64,000 bases of DNA from Acanthosoma haemorrhoidale (taxonomy: Eukaryota > Arthropoda > Insecta > Hemiptera > Acanthosomatidae). Position numbers and translations under genes: made by a program. Position 1 is the first letter of the stretch; each line of letters opens with the position of its first letter. The notes beneath the pieces are model-generated. The model did no database searches. It saw only the letters and a list, made by a program, of their open reading frames with translations, and was not told the origin of the DNA. Of the stretch, positions 51,630 through 64,000 are shown in pieces. The stretch lies in assembly GCA_930367205.1 (NCBI GenBank), contig OV884015.1:744001-808000 (forward strand). The letters run 5' to 3'.

Positions 51630-53318
51630 TTTAACGTTAGCTCTTGCCCTATTATGTTCTCCTGATACCAAAACAAAGAAAACATCTTTAAAAAGTCGAA
51701 TTTTAACAAAAATGCGTATTTCATAGCTTGTACGTTAGCACCTGCCCCATTATGTTCTCCTGATACCAAAACAAGAAAAATATCGTCAAAAAGTCGAATT
51801 TTTACAAAAATGCGTATTTAGAGCTAGTACGTTAGCTCCTGTCCCGTTATGTTCTCCTGATACCAAAACAAAAAAAATATCGTTCAAAAGTCAAATTTTT
51901 ACAAAAATGCGTATTTCATAGCTGGTACGTTAGCTCCTGCCCTATTATGTTCTCCTGATACGAAAACGAGAAAAATATCGTCAAAAAGTTGAATTTTTCA
52001 AAAATGCGTATTTCATAGCTAGTATGTTAGCTCCTGCCCCATTATGTACTCCTGATATGAAAACCAGGAAAATATCGTCAAAAAGTTGAATTTTTAAGAA
52101 ATGGGTATTTCATAGCTGGTACGTTAGCTCCTGTCCCATTATGTTCTCCTGATACCAAAACAAGGAAAATATAGTCAAAAAGTCAAATTTTTAAAAAATG
52201 CGTATTTCATAGCTAGTACGTCAGCTTCTGCCTTATCATGTTCTCCTGATACTAAAACCAGGAAAATATCGTCAAAAAGTCGAATTTTTAAAAAATGCGT
52301 ATTTCATAGCTAGTACGTCAGCTCCTGCCCCATTATGCTCTCCTGATACGAAAACAAGAAAAATATCGTCAAAAAGTCGAATTTTTAAAAAAATGGGTAT
52401 TTCATAGCTGGCACGTTAGCTCCTGCTCTTTTATGTTCTCCTGATACTAAATCAAGGAAAATATCGTCAAAAAGTCGAATTTTTCGAAAATGCGTATTTC
52501 ATAGCTAGTACGTTAGCTCCTGCCCCATCATGTTCTCCTGATACTAAAACGAGGAAAAGATCGTCAAAAAGTTGAATTTTTAAAAAATGGGTATTTCATA
52601 GCTGGTACGTTAGCTCCTGTCCCATTATGTTCTCCTGATACCAAAACAAAGAAAATATCGTCTAAAATTCAAATTTTTACAAAAATGCGTTTTTTATAGC
52701 TGGTACGTTAGCTCCTACCCTATTATGTTCTCCTGATACGAAAACCAGGAAAATATAGTCAAAAAGTCGATTTTTTAAAAAATGCGTATTTCATAGCTAG
52801 TACGTCAGCTCCTGCCCCATTATGTTCTCCTGATACCTAAACAAGAAAATATCGTCAAAAAGTTGAATTTTTAAAAAAAATGCGTATTTCTTAGCTAGTA
52901 CGTTAGCTCCTGCCTTATTATGTTCTCCTGATACCAAAACAAAGAAAATGTCATCAAAAAGTTAAATTTTTTTAAAAAAGAGTTTATTATAGCTGGTACG
53001 TTAGCTTCTGAACAATTATGATTTACTCATACCAAAACAAGAAAAATATCGTCAAAAAGTTGAATTTTTAAAAAAAATGCGTATTTCATAGCTAGTACGT
53101 TAGCTCCTGCCTTATTATGTTCTCCTGATACCAAAACAAAGAAAATGTCATCAAAAAGTTAAATTTTTTAAAAAAAGAGTTTATTATAGCTGGTACGTTA
53201 GCTTCTGAACAATTATGATTTACTCATACCAAAACAAGAAAAATATCGTCAAAAAGTTGAATTTTTAAAAAAAATGCGTATTTCATAGCTAGTACAATAA
53301 TTCCTGCCCTATTATGTT
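51630..53318. repeat. SatA block A13 (about 17 monomers), diverged
   Basis: The first part follows A12 unit by unit. Near its end a two-unit segment is duplicated in tandem with a 197-bp offset: TGCCTTATTATG at 52911 and 53108, each followed by TTTATTATAGC and TGATTTACTCATACC, marks seen nowhere else in the window. The final unit reads AGTACAATAATTCC. Confidence 0.93.
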
Positions 53319-53825
53319 AACTCGTAGCTTTGATCATACGATCGTATCACGTAATAAAATGAGTGCTAATGATACATTATACAATCATATTCAACATCAT
53401 TTGATGTTATCTTCACTCGTAACTTTCATCATACGATCGTATCACGTGATACAATGAGTTCAAATGATACGGTACACAACCATATTCGACATCATTTGAT
53501 GTTATATTCACTCGTAACTTGAATCATACGATTGTATCACGTGATACCATGAGTGCTAATGATTAGGCACACAATCATAATCGACATCATTTGATGTTAT
53601 ATTCATTCATGACATCAATCATACGATCGTATCACGTGATACAATGAGTGCCAATGATACAGTACACTGTCATAATCGACATTATTTAATAGTATATTCA
53701 CTGTAACTTCAATCATACGATTGTATCACGTGATACAATAAGTGCAAATGATACGGCACACTATCATATTTGACATCATTTGATGTCATATTCACTCGTA
53801 ACTTTGATCATACGATCGTATGATC
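53319..53825. repeat. SatB block B13 (about 5 monomers), chimeric
   Basis: The first monomers (CGTAATAAAATG; AATGAGTTCAAATG; GATTAGGCACAC) match B12, and the rest (TATTCATTCATGACATC onward) match the standard block end, including the perfect palindrome at 53806-53825. The switch falls near 53578, inside the CACAATCATAATCG stretch. It joins the diverged region to the standard composites on the right. Confidence 0.93.
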
Positions 53826-54245
53826 TTGTACGTTAGCTCTTGCCCCTTTATGTTCTCCTGATACCAAAACAAAGAAAACATTTTAAAAAAGTTGAATTTT
53901 TACAAAAATGCGTATTTCATAGCTTGTACGTTAGCACCTGCCCCATTATGTTCTCCTGATACGAAATCAAGGAAAATATCGTCAAAAACTCAAATTTTTA
54001 CAAAAATGCGTATTTCTTAGCTAGTACGTTAGCTCCTGCCTCATTATGTTCTCCTGATACCAAAACAAGGAAAATGTCATCAAAAAGTTAAATTTTTACA
54101 TATAAGAGTATTTTATAGCTGGTACGTTAGCTCCTGAACAATTATGATTTCCTCATACCAAAACAAGAAAAATATCGTCAAAAAGTAGAATTTTACAAAA
54201 ATGCGTATTTCATAGCTGGTACAAAAATTCCTACCCTATTATGTT
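53826..54245. repeat. SatA block A14, short type (about 4 monomers)
   Basis: It matches A4 at an offset of 33,111 bp, with a few changes (GGTACAAAAATTCCTACCC at the end where A4 has CTGCTAC and CCTGCCC). Confidence 0.94.
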
Positions 54246-56463
54246 AACTCGTAGCTTTGATCATACGATCGTATCACGTGATACAATTAGTGCCAATGAT
54301 GCGGTACACTATCATAATTGACATCATTTGATGTTATATTCACTCGTAACATTCATCATACGATCGTATCACGTGATACAATGAGTGCTAATGATAGGGT
54401 ACATTATCATATTCGACATCATTTGATGTTATATTTACTCGTAATTTTAATCATACGATCGTATCACGTGAAACAATAAGTGCTAATGATACACTATACA
54501 GTTATATTTAGCATCATTTGATTTTATATTCACTCGTGACTTCAATCATACGATAGTATCACGTGATATAATGAGTGCCAATGATGCGGTACACTATCAT
54601 AATCGACATCATTTGATGTCATATTCACCTGTAACTTTAATCATACGATCGTATCACGTGAAACAATGAGTGCTAATGATACATTATACAATCATATTCA
54701 ACATCATTTGATGTTATCTTCACTCGTAACTTTAATCATACGATCGTATCACGTGATACAATGTGTGCTAATGATGCGGTACACTATCATAATCGACATC
54801 ATTTGATGTTATATTCATTCGTGACTTCAATCATACGATCGTATCACGTGATACTATGAGTGCCAATGGTACGGTACACTGTCATAATCGACATCATTTG
54901 ATGTTATATTCACTCGTAACTTTAATCATACGATCGTATCACGTGAAACAATGAGTGCCAATGATAAGGTACACTATCATAATCGACATCATTTGATGTT
55001 AAATTCACTCGTAACTTTCATCATACGATCGTATCTCGTGATACAATGAGTGTCAATGCTACACTATACAATCATATTTAGCATTATTTGATGTTATATT
55101 CACTCGTGACTTCAATCATACGATCACATCACATGATACAATAAGTGCTAATGATATGGTGCGCTATCATATACGACATCAATTGATATTATATTCACCT
55201 GTAACTTTAATCATACGATCGTATCACGTGAAACAATGAGTGTTAATGATACATTATACAATCAAATTCAACATCATTTGATGTTATATTCACTCGTGAC
55301 TTCAATCATACGATCGTATCTCGTGATACAATGAGTGTCAATGCTACACTATACTATCATATTTAGCATTATTTGATGTTATATTCACTCGTGACTTCAA
55401 TCATACGATAGTATCACGTGATATAATGACTGCCAATGATGCGGTACACTATTATAATCGACATCATTTGATGTTATATTCACTTGTAACTTTAATCATA
55501 CGATCGCATCACATAATACAATAAGTGCTAATGATATAGTGCACTATTATATTCAACATCATTTATTAGTATCCCCAATCGTAACTTTAATCATACGATC
55601 GTATCACGTGAAACAATAAGTGCTAATGATACATTATACAATCCTATTCGACATCATTTGATGTTATATTCACTCGTAACTTTCATCATACGATCGTATC
55701 ACGTGATATAATGAGTGCCAATGATGTGGTACACTATCATAATCGACATAATTTTATAGTATATTCACTCGTGACTTCAATCATACGATCGTATCTTGTG
55801 ATACAATGAGTGTCAATGCTACACTATACAATCATATTTAGCATTATTTGATGTTATATTCACTCGTGACTTCAATCATACGATCGTATCACGTGATACA
55901 ACGAGTGCTTATGATACGCAACACTATCATAATTGACATCATTTGATATTATATTCACTCGTGACTTCAATCATACGATCGTATCACGTGATATAATGAG
56001 TGCCAATGATGTGGTACACTATCATAATCGACATCATTTTATAGTATATTCACTCGTGACTTTAATCATACGATCGTATCTCGTGATACAATGAGTGTCA
56101 ATGCTACACTATACAATCATATTTAGCATTATTTGATGTTATATTCACTCGTGACTTCAATCATACGATCACATCACATGATACAATAAGTGCTAATGAT
56201 ATGGTGCGCTATCATATACGACATCAATTGATATTATATTCACCTGTAACTTTAATCATACGATCGTATCACGTGAAACAATGAGTGCTAATGATACATT
56301 ATACAATCATATCCAACATCATTTGATGTTATATTCACTCGTGACTTCAATCATATGATAGTATCACGTGATATAATGATTGCCAATGATGCGGTTCATT
56401 ATCATATTCGAAATCATTTGATGTTATATTCACTCGTAACTTCAATCATACAATCGTATGATC
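54246..56463. repeat. SatB block B14 (about 23 monomers), truncated end
   Basis: It is a close copy of B4 (offset 33,111 bp) up to about 56459. There the array jumps from a CATACAATCGTAT monomer directly into GATCTTGTACG of SatA. Several block-end monomers and the perfect palindrome are therefore missing; the switch reads AATCATACAATCGTATGATC. Confidence 0.93.
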
Positions 56464-57371
56464 TTGTACGTTAGCTCTTGCCCCTTTATGTTCTCCTGAT
56501 ACCAAAACAAAGAAAACATTTTAAAAAAGTTGAATTTTTACAAAAATGCGTATTTCATAGCTTGTACGTTAGCACCTGCCCCATTATGTTCTCCTGATAC
56601 GAAATCAAGGAAAATATCGTCAAAAACTCAAATTTTTACAAAAATGCGTATTTCATAGCTAGTACGTTAGCTCCTGCCCCATTATGTTTTCCTGATACCA
56701 AAACAAGGAAAATATCGTCGAAAACTCAAATTTTTACAAAAATTGCGTATTTCATAGCTGGTATGTTAGCTCCTGCCCTATTATGTTCTCCTGATACGAA
56801 AACCAGGAAAATATCGTCAAAAAGTCGAATTTTTAAAAAATGCGTATTTCATAGCTAGTACGTCAGCTCCTGCCCCATTATGTTCTCCTGATACGAAAAC
56901 AAGGAAAATATCGTCAAAAAGTCGAATTTTTAAAAAATGGGTATTTCACACCTGGAACGTTAGCTCCTGCTCCTTTATGTTCTCCTGATACGAAATCAAG
57001 GAAAATATCGTCAAAAAGTCGAATTTTTCGAAAATGCGTATTTCATAGCTAGTACGTTAGCTCCTGCCCCATTATGTTCTCCTGATACCAAAACAAGGAA
57101 AATATCGTCGAAAACTCAAATTTTTACAAAAATGCGTATTTCTTAGCTAGTACGTTAGCTCCTGCCTCATTATGTTCTCCTGATACCAAAACAAGGAAAA
57201 TGTCATCAAAAAGTTAAATTTTTACATATAAGAGTATTTTATAGCTGGTACGTTAGCTCCTGAACAATTATGATTTCCTCATACCAAAACAAGAAAAATA
57301 TCGTCAAAAAGTAGAATTTTACAAAAATGCGTATTTCATAGCTGGTACAAAAATTCCTGCCCTATTATGTT
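56464..57371. repeat. SatA block A15, long type (about 9 monomers)
   Basis: This is the 908-bp form, equal in unit order to A5-A7, sited more than 20 kb from them and followed by a B block of the GCCAATGATAAGG type. Long-A and short-A composites are therefore not strictly linked to one B type. Confidence 0.94.
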
Positions 57372-59683
57372 AACTCGTAGCTTTGATCATACGATCGTAT
57401 CACGTGATACAATTAGTGCCAATGATGCGGTACACTATCATAATTGACATCATTTGATGTTATATTCACTCGTAACATTCATCATACGATCGTATCACGT
57501 GAAACAATGAGTGCTAATGATAGGGTACATTATCATATTCGACATCATTTGATGTTATATTTACTCGTAATTTTAATCATACGATCGTATCACGTGAAAC
57601 AATAAGTGCTAATGATACACTATACAGTTATATTTAGCATCATTTGATTTTATATTCACTCGTGACTTCAATCATACGATAGTATCACGTGATATAATGA
57701 GTGCCAATGATGCGGTACACTATCATAATCGACATCATTTGATGTCATATTCACCTGTAACTTTAATCATACGATCGTATCACGTGAAACAATGAGTGCT
57801 AATGATACATTATACAATCATATTCAACATCATTTGATGTTATCTTCACTCGTAACTTTAATCATACGATCGTATCACGTGATACAATGTGTGCTAATGA
57901 TGCGGTACACTATCATAATCGACATCATTTGATGTTATATTCATTCGTGACTTCAATCATACGATCGTATCACGTGATACTATGAGTGCCAATGGTACGG
58001 TACACTGTCATAATCGACATCATTTGATGTTATATTCACTCGTGACTTTAATCATACGATCGTATCACGTGAAACAATGAGTGCCAATGATAAGGTACAC
58101 TATCATAATCGACATCATTTGATGTTATATTCACTCGTAACTTTCATCATACGATCGTATCTCGTGATACAATGAGTGTCAATGCTACACTATACAATCA
58201 TATTTAGCATTATTTGATGTTATATTCACTCGTGACTTCAATCATACGATCACATCACATGATACAATAAGTGCTAATGATATGGTGCGCTATCATATAC
58301 GACATCAATTGATATTATATTCACCTGTAACTTTAATCATACGATCGTATCACGTGAAACAATGAGTGCTAATGATACATTATACAATCAAATTCAACAT
58401 CATTTGATGTTATATTCACTCGTGACTTCAATCATACGATCGTATCTCGTGATACAATGAGTGTCAATGCTACACTATACTATCATATTTAGCATTATTT
58501 GATGTTATATTCACTCGTGACTTCAATCATACGATAGTATCACGTGATATAATGACTGCCAATGATGCGGTACACTATTATAATCGACATCATTTGATGT
58601 TATATTCACTTGTAACTTTAATCATACGATCGCATCACATAATACAATAAGTGCTAATGATATAGTGCACTATTATATTCAACATCATTTATTAGTATCT
58701 CCAATCGTAACTTTAATCATACGATCGTATCACGTGAAACAATAAGTGCTAATGATACATTATACAATCCTATTCGACATCATTTGATGTTATATTCACT
58801 CGTAACTTTCATCATACGATCGTATCACGTGATATAATGAGTGCCAATGATGTGGTACACTATCATAATCGACATAATTTTATAGTATATTCACTCGTGA
58901 CTTCAATCATACGATCGTATCTCGTGATACAATGAGTGTCAATGCTACACTATACAATCATATTTAGCATTATTTGATGTTATATTCACTCGTGACTTCA
59001 ATCATACGATCGTATCACGTGATACAACGAGTGCTTATGATACGCAACACTATCATAATTGACATCATTTGATATTATATTCACTCGTGACTTCAATCAT
59101 ACGATCGTATCACGTGATATAATGAGTGCCAATGATGTGGTACACTATCATAATCGACATCATTTTATAGTATATTCACTCGTGACTTTAATCATACGAT
59201 CGTATCACGTGAAACAATGAGTGCTAATGATACATTATACAATCAAATTCAACATCATTTGATGTTATATTCACTCGTGACTTCAATCATATGATAGTAT
59301 CACGTGATATAATGATTGCCAATGATGCGGTTCATTATCATATTCGAAATCATTTGATGTTATATTCACTCGTAACTTCAATCATACAATCGTATCAGGT
59401 GATACAATGTGTGCTAATGATGCGGCACAATATCATAATTGACATCATTTGATGTTATATTCATTCATGACTTCAATCATACGATCGTATCACGTGATAC
59501 AATGAGTGCCAATGATACAGTACACTGTCATAATCGACATTATTTAATAGTATATTCACTGTAACTTCAATCATACGATTGTATCACGTGATACAATAAG
59601 TGCAAATGATACGGCACACTATCATATTTGACATCATTTGATGTCATATTCACTCGTAACTTTGATCATACGATCGTATGATC
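57372..59683. repeat. SatB block B15 (about 24 monomers)
   Basis: It follows the B4 series with some monomers missing. Rare marks include GACATAATTTTATAG at about 58871 (shared with B14 near 55747) and CGTATCAGGTGATAC at about 59393 (shared with B7). It ends with the perfect palindrome at 59664-59683. Confidence 0.94.
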
Positions 59684-60103
59684 TTGTACGTTAGCTCTTG
59701 CCCCTTTATGTTCTCCTGATACCAAAACAAAGAAAACATTTTAAAAAAGTTGAATTTTTACAAAAATGCGTATTTCATAGCTTGTACGTTAGCACCTGCC
59801 CCATTATGTTCTCCTGATACGAAATCAAGGAAAATATCGTCAAAAACTCAAATTTTTACAAAAATGCGTATTTCTTAGCTAGTACGTTAGCTCCTGCCTC
59901 ATTATGTTCTCCTGATACCAAAACAAGGAAAATGTCATCAAAAAGTTAAATTTTTACATATAAGAGTATTTTATAGCTGGTACGTTAGCTCCTGAACAAT
60001 TATGATTTCCTCATACCAAAACAAGAAAAATATCGTCAAAAAGTAGAATTTTACAAAAATGCGTATTTCATAGCTGCTACAAAAATTCCTGCCATATTAT
60101 GTT
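59684..60103. repeat. SatA block A16, short type (about 4 monomers)
   Basis: This is the 420-bp form, ending CTGCTACAAAAATTCCTGCCATATT; the CCATATT replaces the usual CCCTATT. It is the last SatA block in the window. Confidence 0.94.
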
Positions 60104-63100
60104 AACTCGTAGCTTTGATCATACGATCGTATCACGTGATACAATTAGTGCCAATGATGCGGTACACTATCATAATTGACATCATTTGATGTTATATTCA
60201 CTCGTAACATTCATCATACGATCGTATCACGTGATACAATGAGTGCTAATGATAGGGTACATTATCATATTCGACATCATTTGATGTTATATTTACTCGT
60301 AATTTTAATCATACGATCGTATCACGTGAAACAATAAGTGCTAATGATACACTATACAGTTATATTTAGCATCATTTGATTTTATATTCACTCGTGACTT
60401 CAATCATACGATAGTATCACGTGATATAATGAGTGCCAATGATGCGGTACACTATCATAATCGACATCATTTGATGTCATATTCACCTGTAACTTTAATC
60501 ATACGATCGTATCACGTGAAACAATGAGTGCTAATGATACATTATACAATCATATTCAACATCATTTGATGTTATCTTCACTCGTAACTTTAATCATACG
60601 ATCGTATCACGTGATACAATGTGTGCTAATGATGCGGTACACAGCATAATCGCGACATTTGATGTTATATTCATTCGTGACTTCAATCATACGATGGTAT
60701 CACGTGATACTATGAGTGCCAATGGTACGGTACACTGTCATAATCGACATCATTTGATGTTATATTCACCTGTAACTTTAATCATACGATCGTATCACGT
60801 GAAACAATGAGTGCCAATGATAAGGTACACTATCATAATCGACATCATTTGATGTTAAATTCACTCGTAACTTTCATCATACGATCGTATCTCGTGATAC
60901 AATGAGTGTCAATGCTACACTATACAATCATATTTAGCATTATTTGATGTTATATTCACTCGTGACTTCAATCATACGATCACATCACATGATACAATAA
61001 GTGCTAATGATATGGTGCGCTATCATATACGACATCAATTGATATTATATTCACCTGTAACTTTAATCATACGATCGTATCACGTGAAACAATGAGTGCT
61101 AATGATACATTATACAATCAAATTCAACATCATTTGATGTTATATTCACTCGTGACTTCAATCATACGATCGTATCTCGTGATACAATGAGTGTCAATGC
61201 TACACTATACTATCATATTTAGCATTATTTGATGTTATATTCACTCGTGACTTCAATCATACGATAGTATCACGTGATATAATGACTGCCAATGATGCGG
61301 TACACTATTATAATTGACATCATTTGATGTTATATTCACTTGTAACTTTAATCATACGATCGCATCACATAATACAATAAGTGCTAATGATATAGTGCAC
61401 TATTATATTCAACATCATTTATTAGTATCTCCAATCGTAACTTTAATCATACGATCGTATCACGTGAAACAATAAGTGCTAATGATACATTATACAATCC
61501 TATTCGACATCATTTGATGTTATATTCACTCGTAACTTTCATCATACGATCGTATCACGTGATATAATGAGTGCCAATGATGTGGTACACTATCATAATC
61601 GACATCATTTTATAGTATATTCACTCGTGACTTCAATCATACGATCGTATCTCGTGATACAATGAGTGTCAATGCTACACTATACAATCATATTTAGCAT
61701 TATTTGATGTTATATTCACTCGTGACTTCAATCATACGATCGTATCACGTGATACAACGAGTGCTTATGATACGCAACACTATCATAATTGACATCATTT
61801 GATGTTATATTCACTCGTGACTTCAATCATACGATCGTATCACGTGATATAATGAGTGCCAATGATGTGGTACACTATCATAATCGACATCATTTTATAG
61901 TATATTCACTCGTGACTTTAATCATACGATCGTATCTCGTGATACAATGAGTGTCAATGCTACATTATACAATCATATTTAGCATCATTTGATGTTATAT
62001 TCACTCGTGACTTCAATCATACGATAGTATCACGTGATATAACGAGTGCCAATGATGCGGTACACTATCATAATCGACATCATTTGATGTTTTATTCACC
62101 TGTAACTTTAATCATACGATCGTATCACGTGAAACAATGAGTGCTAATGATACATTATACAATCATATTCAACATCTTTTGATGTTATATTTACTCGTAA
62201 CTTTAATCATACGATCGTATCACGCGAAACAATGAGTGCTAATGATACACTATACAATCATATTTAGCATCATTTGATGTTATATTCACTCGTGACTTCA
62301 ATCATACGATAGTATCACGTGATATAATGAGTGCCAATGATGCGGTACACTATCATAATCGACATCATTTGATGTTATATTCACTCGTAACTTTCATCAT
62401 ACGATCGTATCACGTGATACAATGAGTGCTAATGATACGGTACATTATCATATTCGACATCATTTGATGTTATATTTACTCGTAGCTTTGATCATACGAT
62501 CGTATCACGTGATACAATTAGTGCCAATGATGCGGTACACTATCATAATTGACATCATTTGATGTTATATTCACTCGTAACATTCATCATACGATCGTAT
62601 CACGTGATACAATGAGTGCTAATGATAGGGTACATTATCATATTCGACATCATTTGATGTTATATTTACTCGTAATTTTAATCATACGATCGTATCACGT
62701 GAAACAATAAGTGCTAATGATACACTATACAGTTATATTTAGCATCATTTGATTTTATATTCACTCGTGACTTCAATCATACGATAGTATCACGTGATAT
62801 AATGAGTGCCAATGATGCGGTACACTATCATAATCGACATCATTTGATGTCATATTCACCTGTAACTTTAATCATACGATCGTATCACGTGAAACAATGA
62901 GTGCTAATGATACATTATACAATCATATTCAACATCATTTGATGTTATCTTCACTCGTAACTTCAATCATACGATCGTATCACGTGATACTATGTGTGCC
63001 AATGGTACGGTACACTGTCATAATCGACATCATTTGATTTTATATTCACTCGTGACTTCAATCATACGATAGTATCACGTGATATAATGAGTGCCAATGA

Positions 63101-64000
63101 TAAGGTACACTATCATAATCGACATCATTTGATGTTAAATTCACTCGTAACTTTCATCATACGATCGTATCTCGTGATACAATGAGTGTCAATGCTACAC
63201 TATACAATCATATTTAGCATTATTTGATGTTATATTCACTCGTGACTTCAATCATACGATCACATCACATGATACAATAAGTGCTAATGATATGGTGCGC
63301 TATCATATACGACATCAATTGATATTATATTCACCTGTAACTTTAATCATACGATCGTATCACGTGAAACAATGAGTGCTAATGATACATTATACAATTA
63401 AATTCAACATCATTTGATGTTATATTCACTCGTGACTTCAATCATACGATCGTATCTCGTGATACAATGAGTGTCAATGCTACACTATACAATCATATTT
63501 AGCATTATTTGATGTTATATTCACTCGTGACTTCAATCATACGATAGTATCACGTGATATAATGAGTGCCAATGATGCGGTACACTATTATAATCGACAT
63601 CATTTGATGTCATATTCACCTGTAACTTTATTCATACGATCGTATCACGTGAAACAATGAGTGCTAATGATACATTATACAATCATATTCAACATCATTT
63701 GATGTTATCTTCACTCGTAACTTTAATCATACGATCGTATCACGTGATACAATGTGTGCTAATGATGCGGTACACTATCATAATCGACATCATTTGATGT
63801 TATATTCACTCGTAACTTTCATCATACGATCGTATCACGTGATACAATGAGTGCTAATGATACGGTACATTATCATATTCGACATCATTTGATGTTATAT
63901 TTACTCGTAATTTTAATCATACGATCGTATCACGTGAAACAATGAGTGCTAATGATACACTATACAGTCATATTTAGCATCATTTGATGTTATATTCACT
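60104..64000. repeat. SatB block B16 (about 41 monomers), mosaic, cut by the window edge
   Basis: It starts as a B4-type block. One monomer (about 60620-60700) has a 2-bp net loss and several base changes. At about 62475-62495 a SatB monomer runs into the block-start monomer (CTCGTAGCTTTGATCATAC), as if an intervening SatA block had been lost. From about 62965 to about 63560 it tracks B9 (offset 25,103 bp), and from about 63613 it tracks B11 (offset 21,222 bp; TTTATTCATACG at 63627). A 63-aa open frame at 60619-60810 is a by-product of the indel and not a gene. Confidence 0.93.

Noticed and set aside
60619..60810. 63-aa open frame on the plus strand
   Set aside because: It is translated SatB sequence that stays open only because of a local 2-bp loss; equivalent monomers elsewhere have stops and no homologous protein is suggested.
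783..64000. CRISPR-like regular array
   Set aside because: Repeats of 95-98 bp are contiguous with no unique spacers, no cas genes are present, and the retroelement is eukaryotic. This is satellite DNA.
1..64000. CENP-B box, telomeric repeats, tRNA, rRNA or microsatellite arrays
   Set aside because: I found no TTCG....CGGGA-type box, no TTAGG or TTAGGG runs, no cloverleaf with a TTCRA arm, and no long simple repeats.
1..64000. Common ancestry of SatA and SatB
   Set aside because: Monomer lengths are similar (98 and 95 bp) and both contain TGATAC followed by A-rich sequence, but I could not align them beyond short scraps; chance or microhomology suffices without a proper alignment.

Overview
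This window is eukaryotic, gene-poor satellite DNA, most likely centromeric, pericentromeric or other heterochromatin of an arthropod. That host guess is an inference from the retrotransposon type and the AT-rich composition; no host gene is present to confirm it. Nearly every base outside 3823-8621 belongs to one of two tandem-repeat families, here called SatA (monomer about 97-99 bp, with phased A/T tracts and TCCTGATAC and ACGTTAGCTCCTG segments) and SatB (monomer 95 bp, built around the dyads ATACGATCGTAT and GTATCACGTGATAC and the arms CATCA/TGATG). I see no host protein-coding gene, tRNA, rRNA or CRISPR array.

Layout: SatA and SatB alternate in 16 A blocks (about 0.4-1.7 kb) and 16 B blocks (0.13-7.7 kb), all in one orientation. 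Most A-to-B and B-to-A switches use the same breakpoints, and most B-to-A switches carry a 20-bp perfect palindrome, so whole A+B composites have been amplified as higher-order repeats. The clearest case is three consecutive 3,600-bp composites at 23637-34436. A second composite type has a short 420-bp A block (20715, 34437, 53826, 59684). Chimeric monomers, collapsed blocks and segmental copies 10-33 kb apart show repeated unequal exchange or conversion.

The only genes are in one full-length LTR retrotransposon of Ty3/Gypsy (Metaviridae) type at 3823-8621. It lies inside a SatB monomer and has two identical 317-bp LTRs, a 4-bp target duplication (TATT), a gag frame, a pol frame (protease, reverse transcriptase, RNase H, integrase with a GPF module), a polypurine tract and no env. 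Gag and Pol are linked by a correctly phased A AAA AAC heptamer 4 bases before the gag stop codon, implying -1 frameshifting. All expected catalytic residues are visible and there is no internal stop, so the copy looks young and possibly active. A paralogous SatB stretch at about 14209-14212 preserves the empty site, so the insertion is probably younger than that duplication.

I do not find a new protein-based system. The unusual content is the two-satellite composite architecture with its fixed palindromic switch points, plus several features of the retroelement: intron-like signals in the LTR, a widened zinc knuckle, a DPG protease motif and no obvious primer-binding site.
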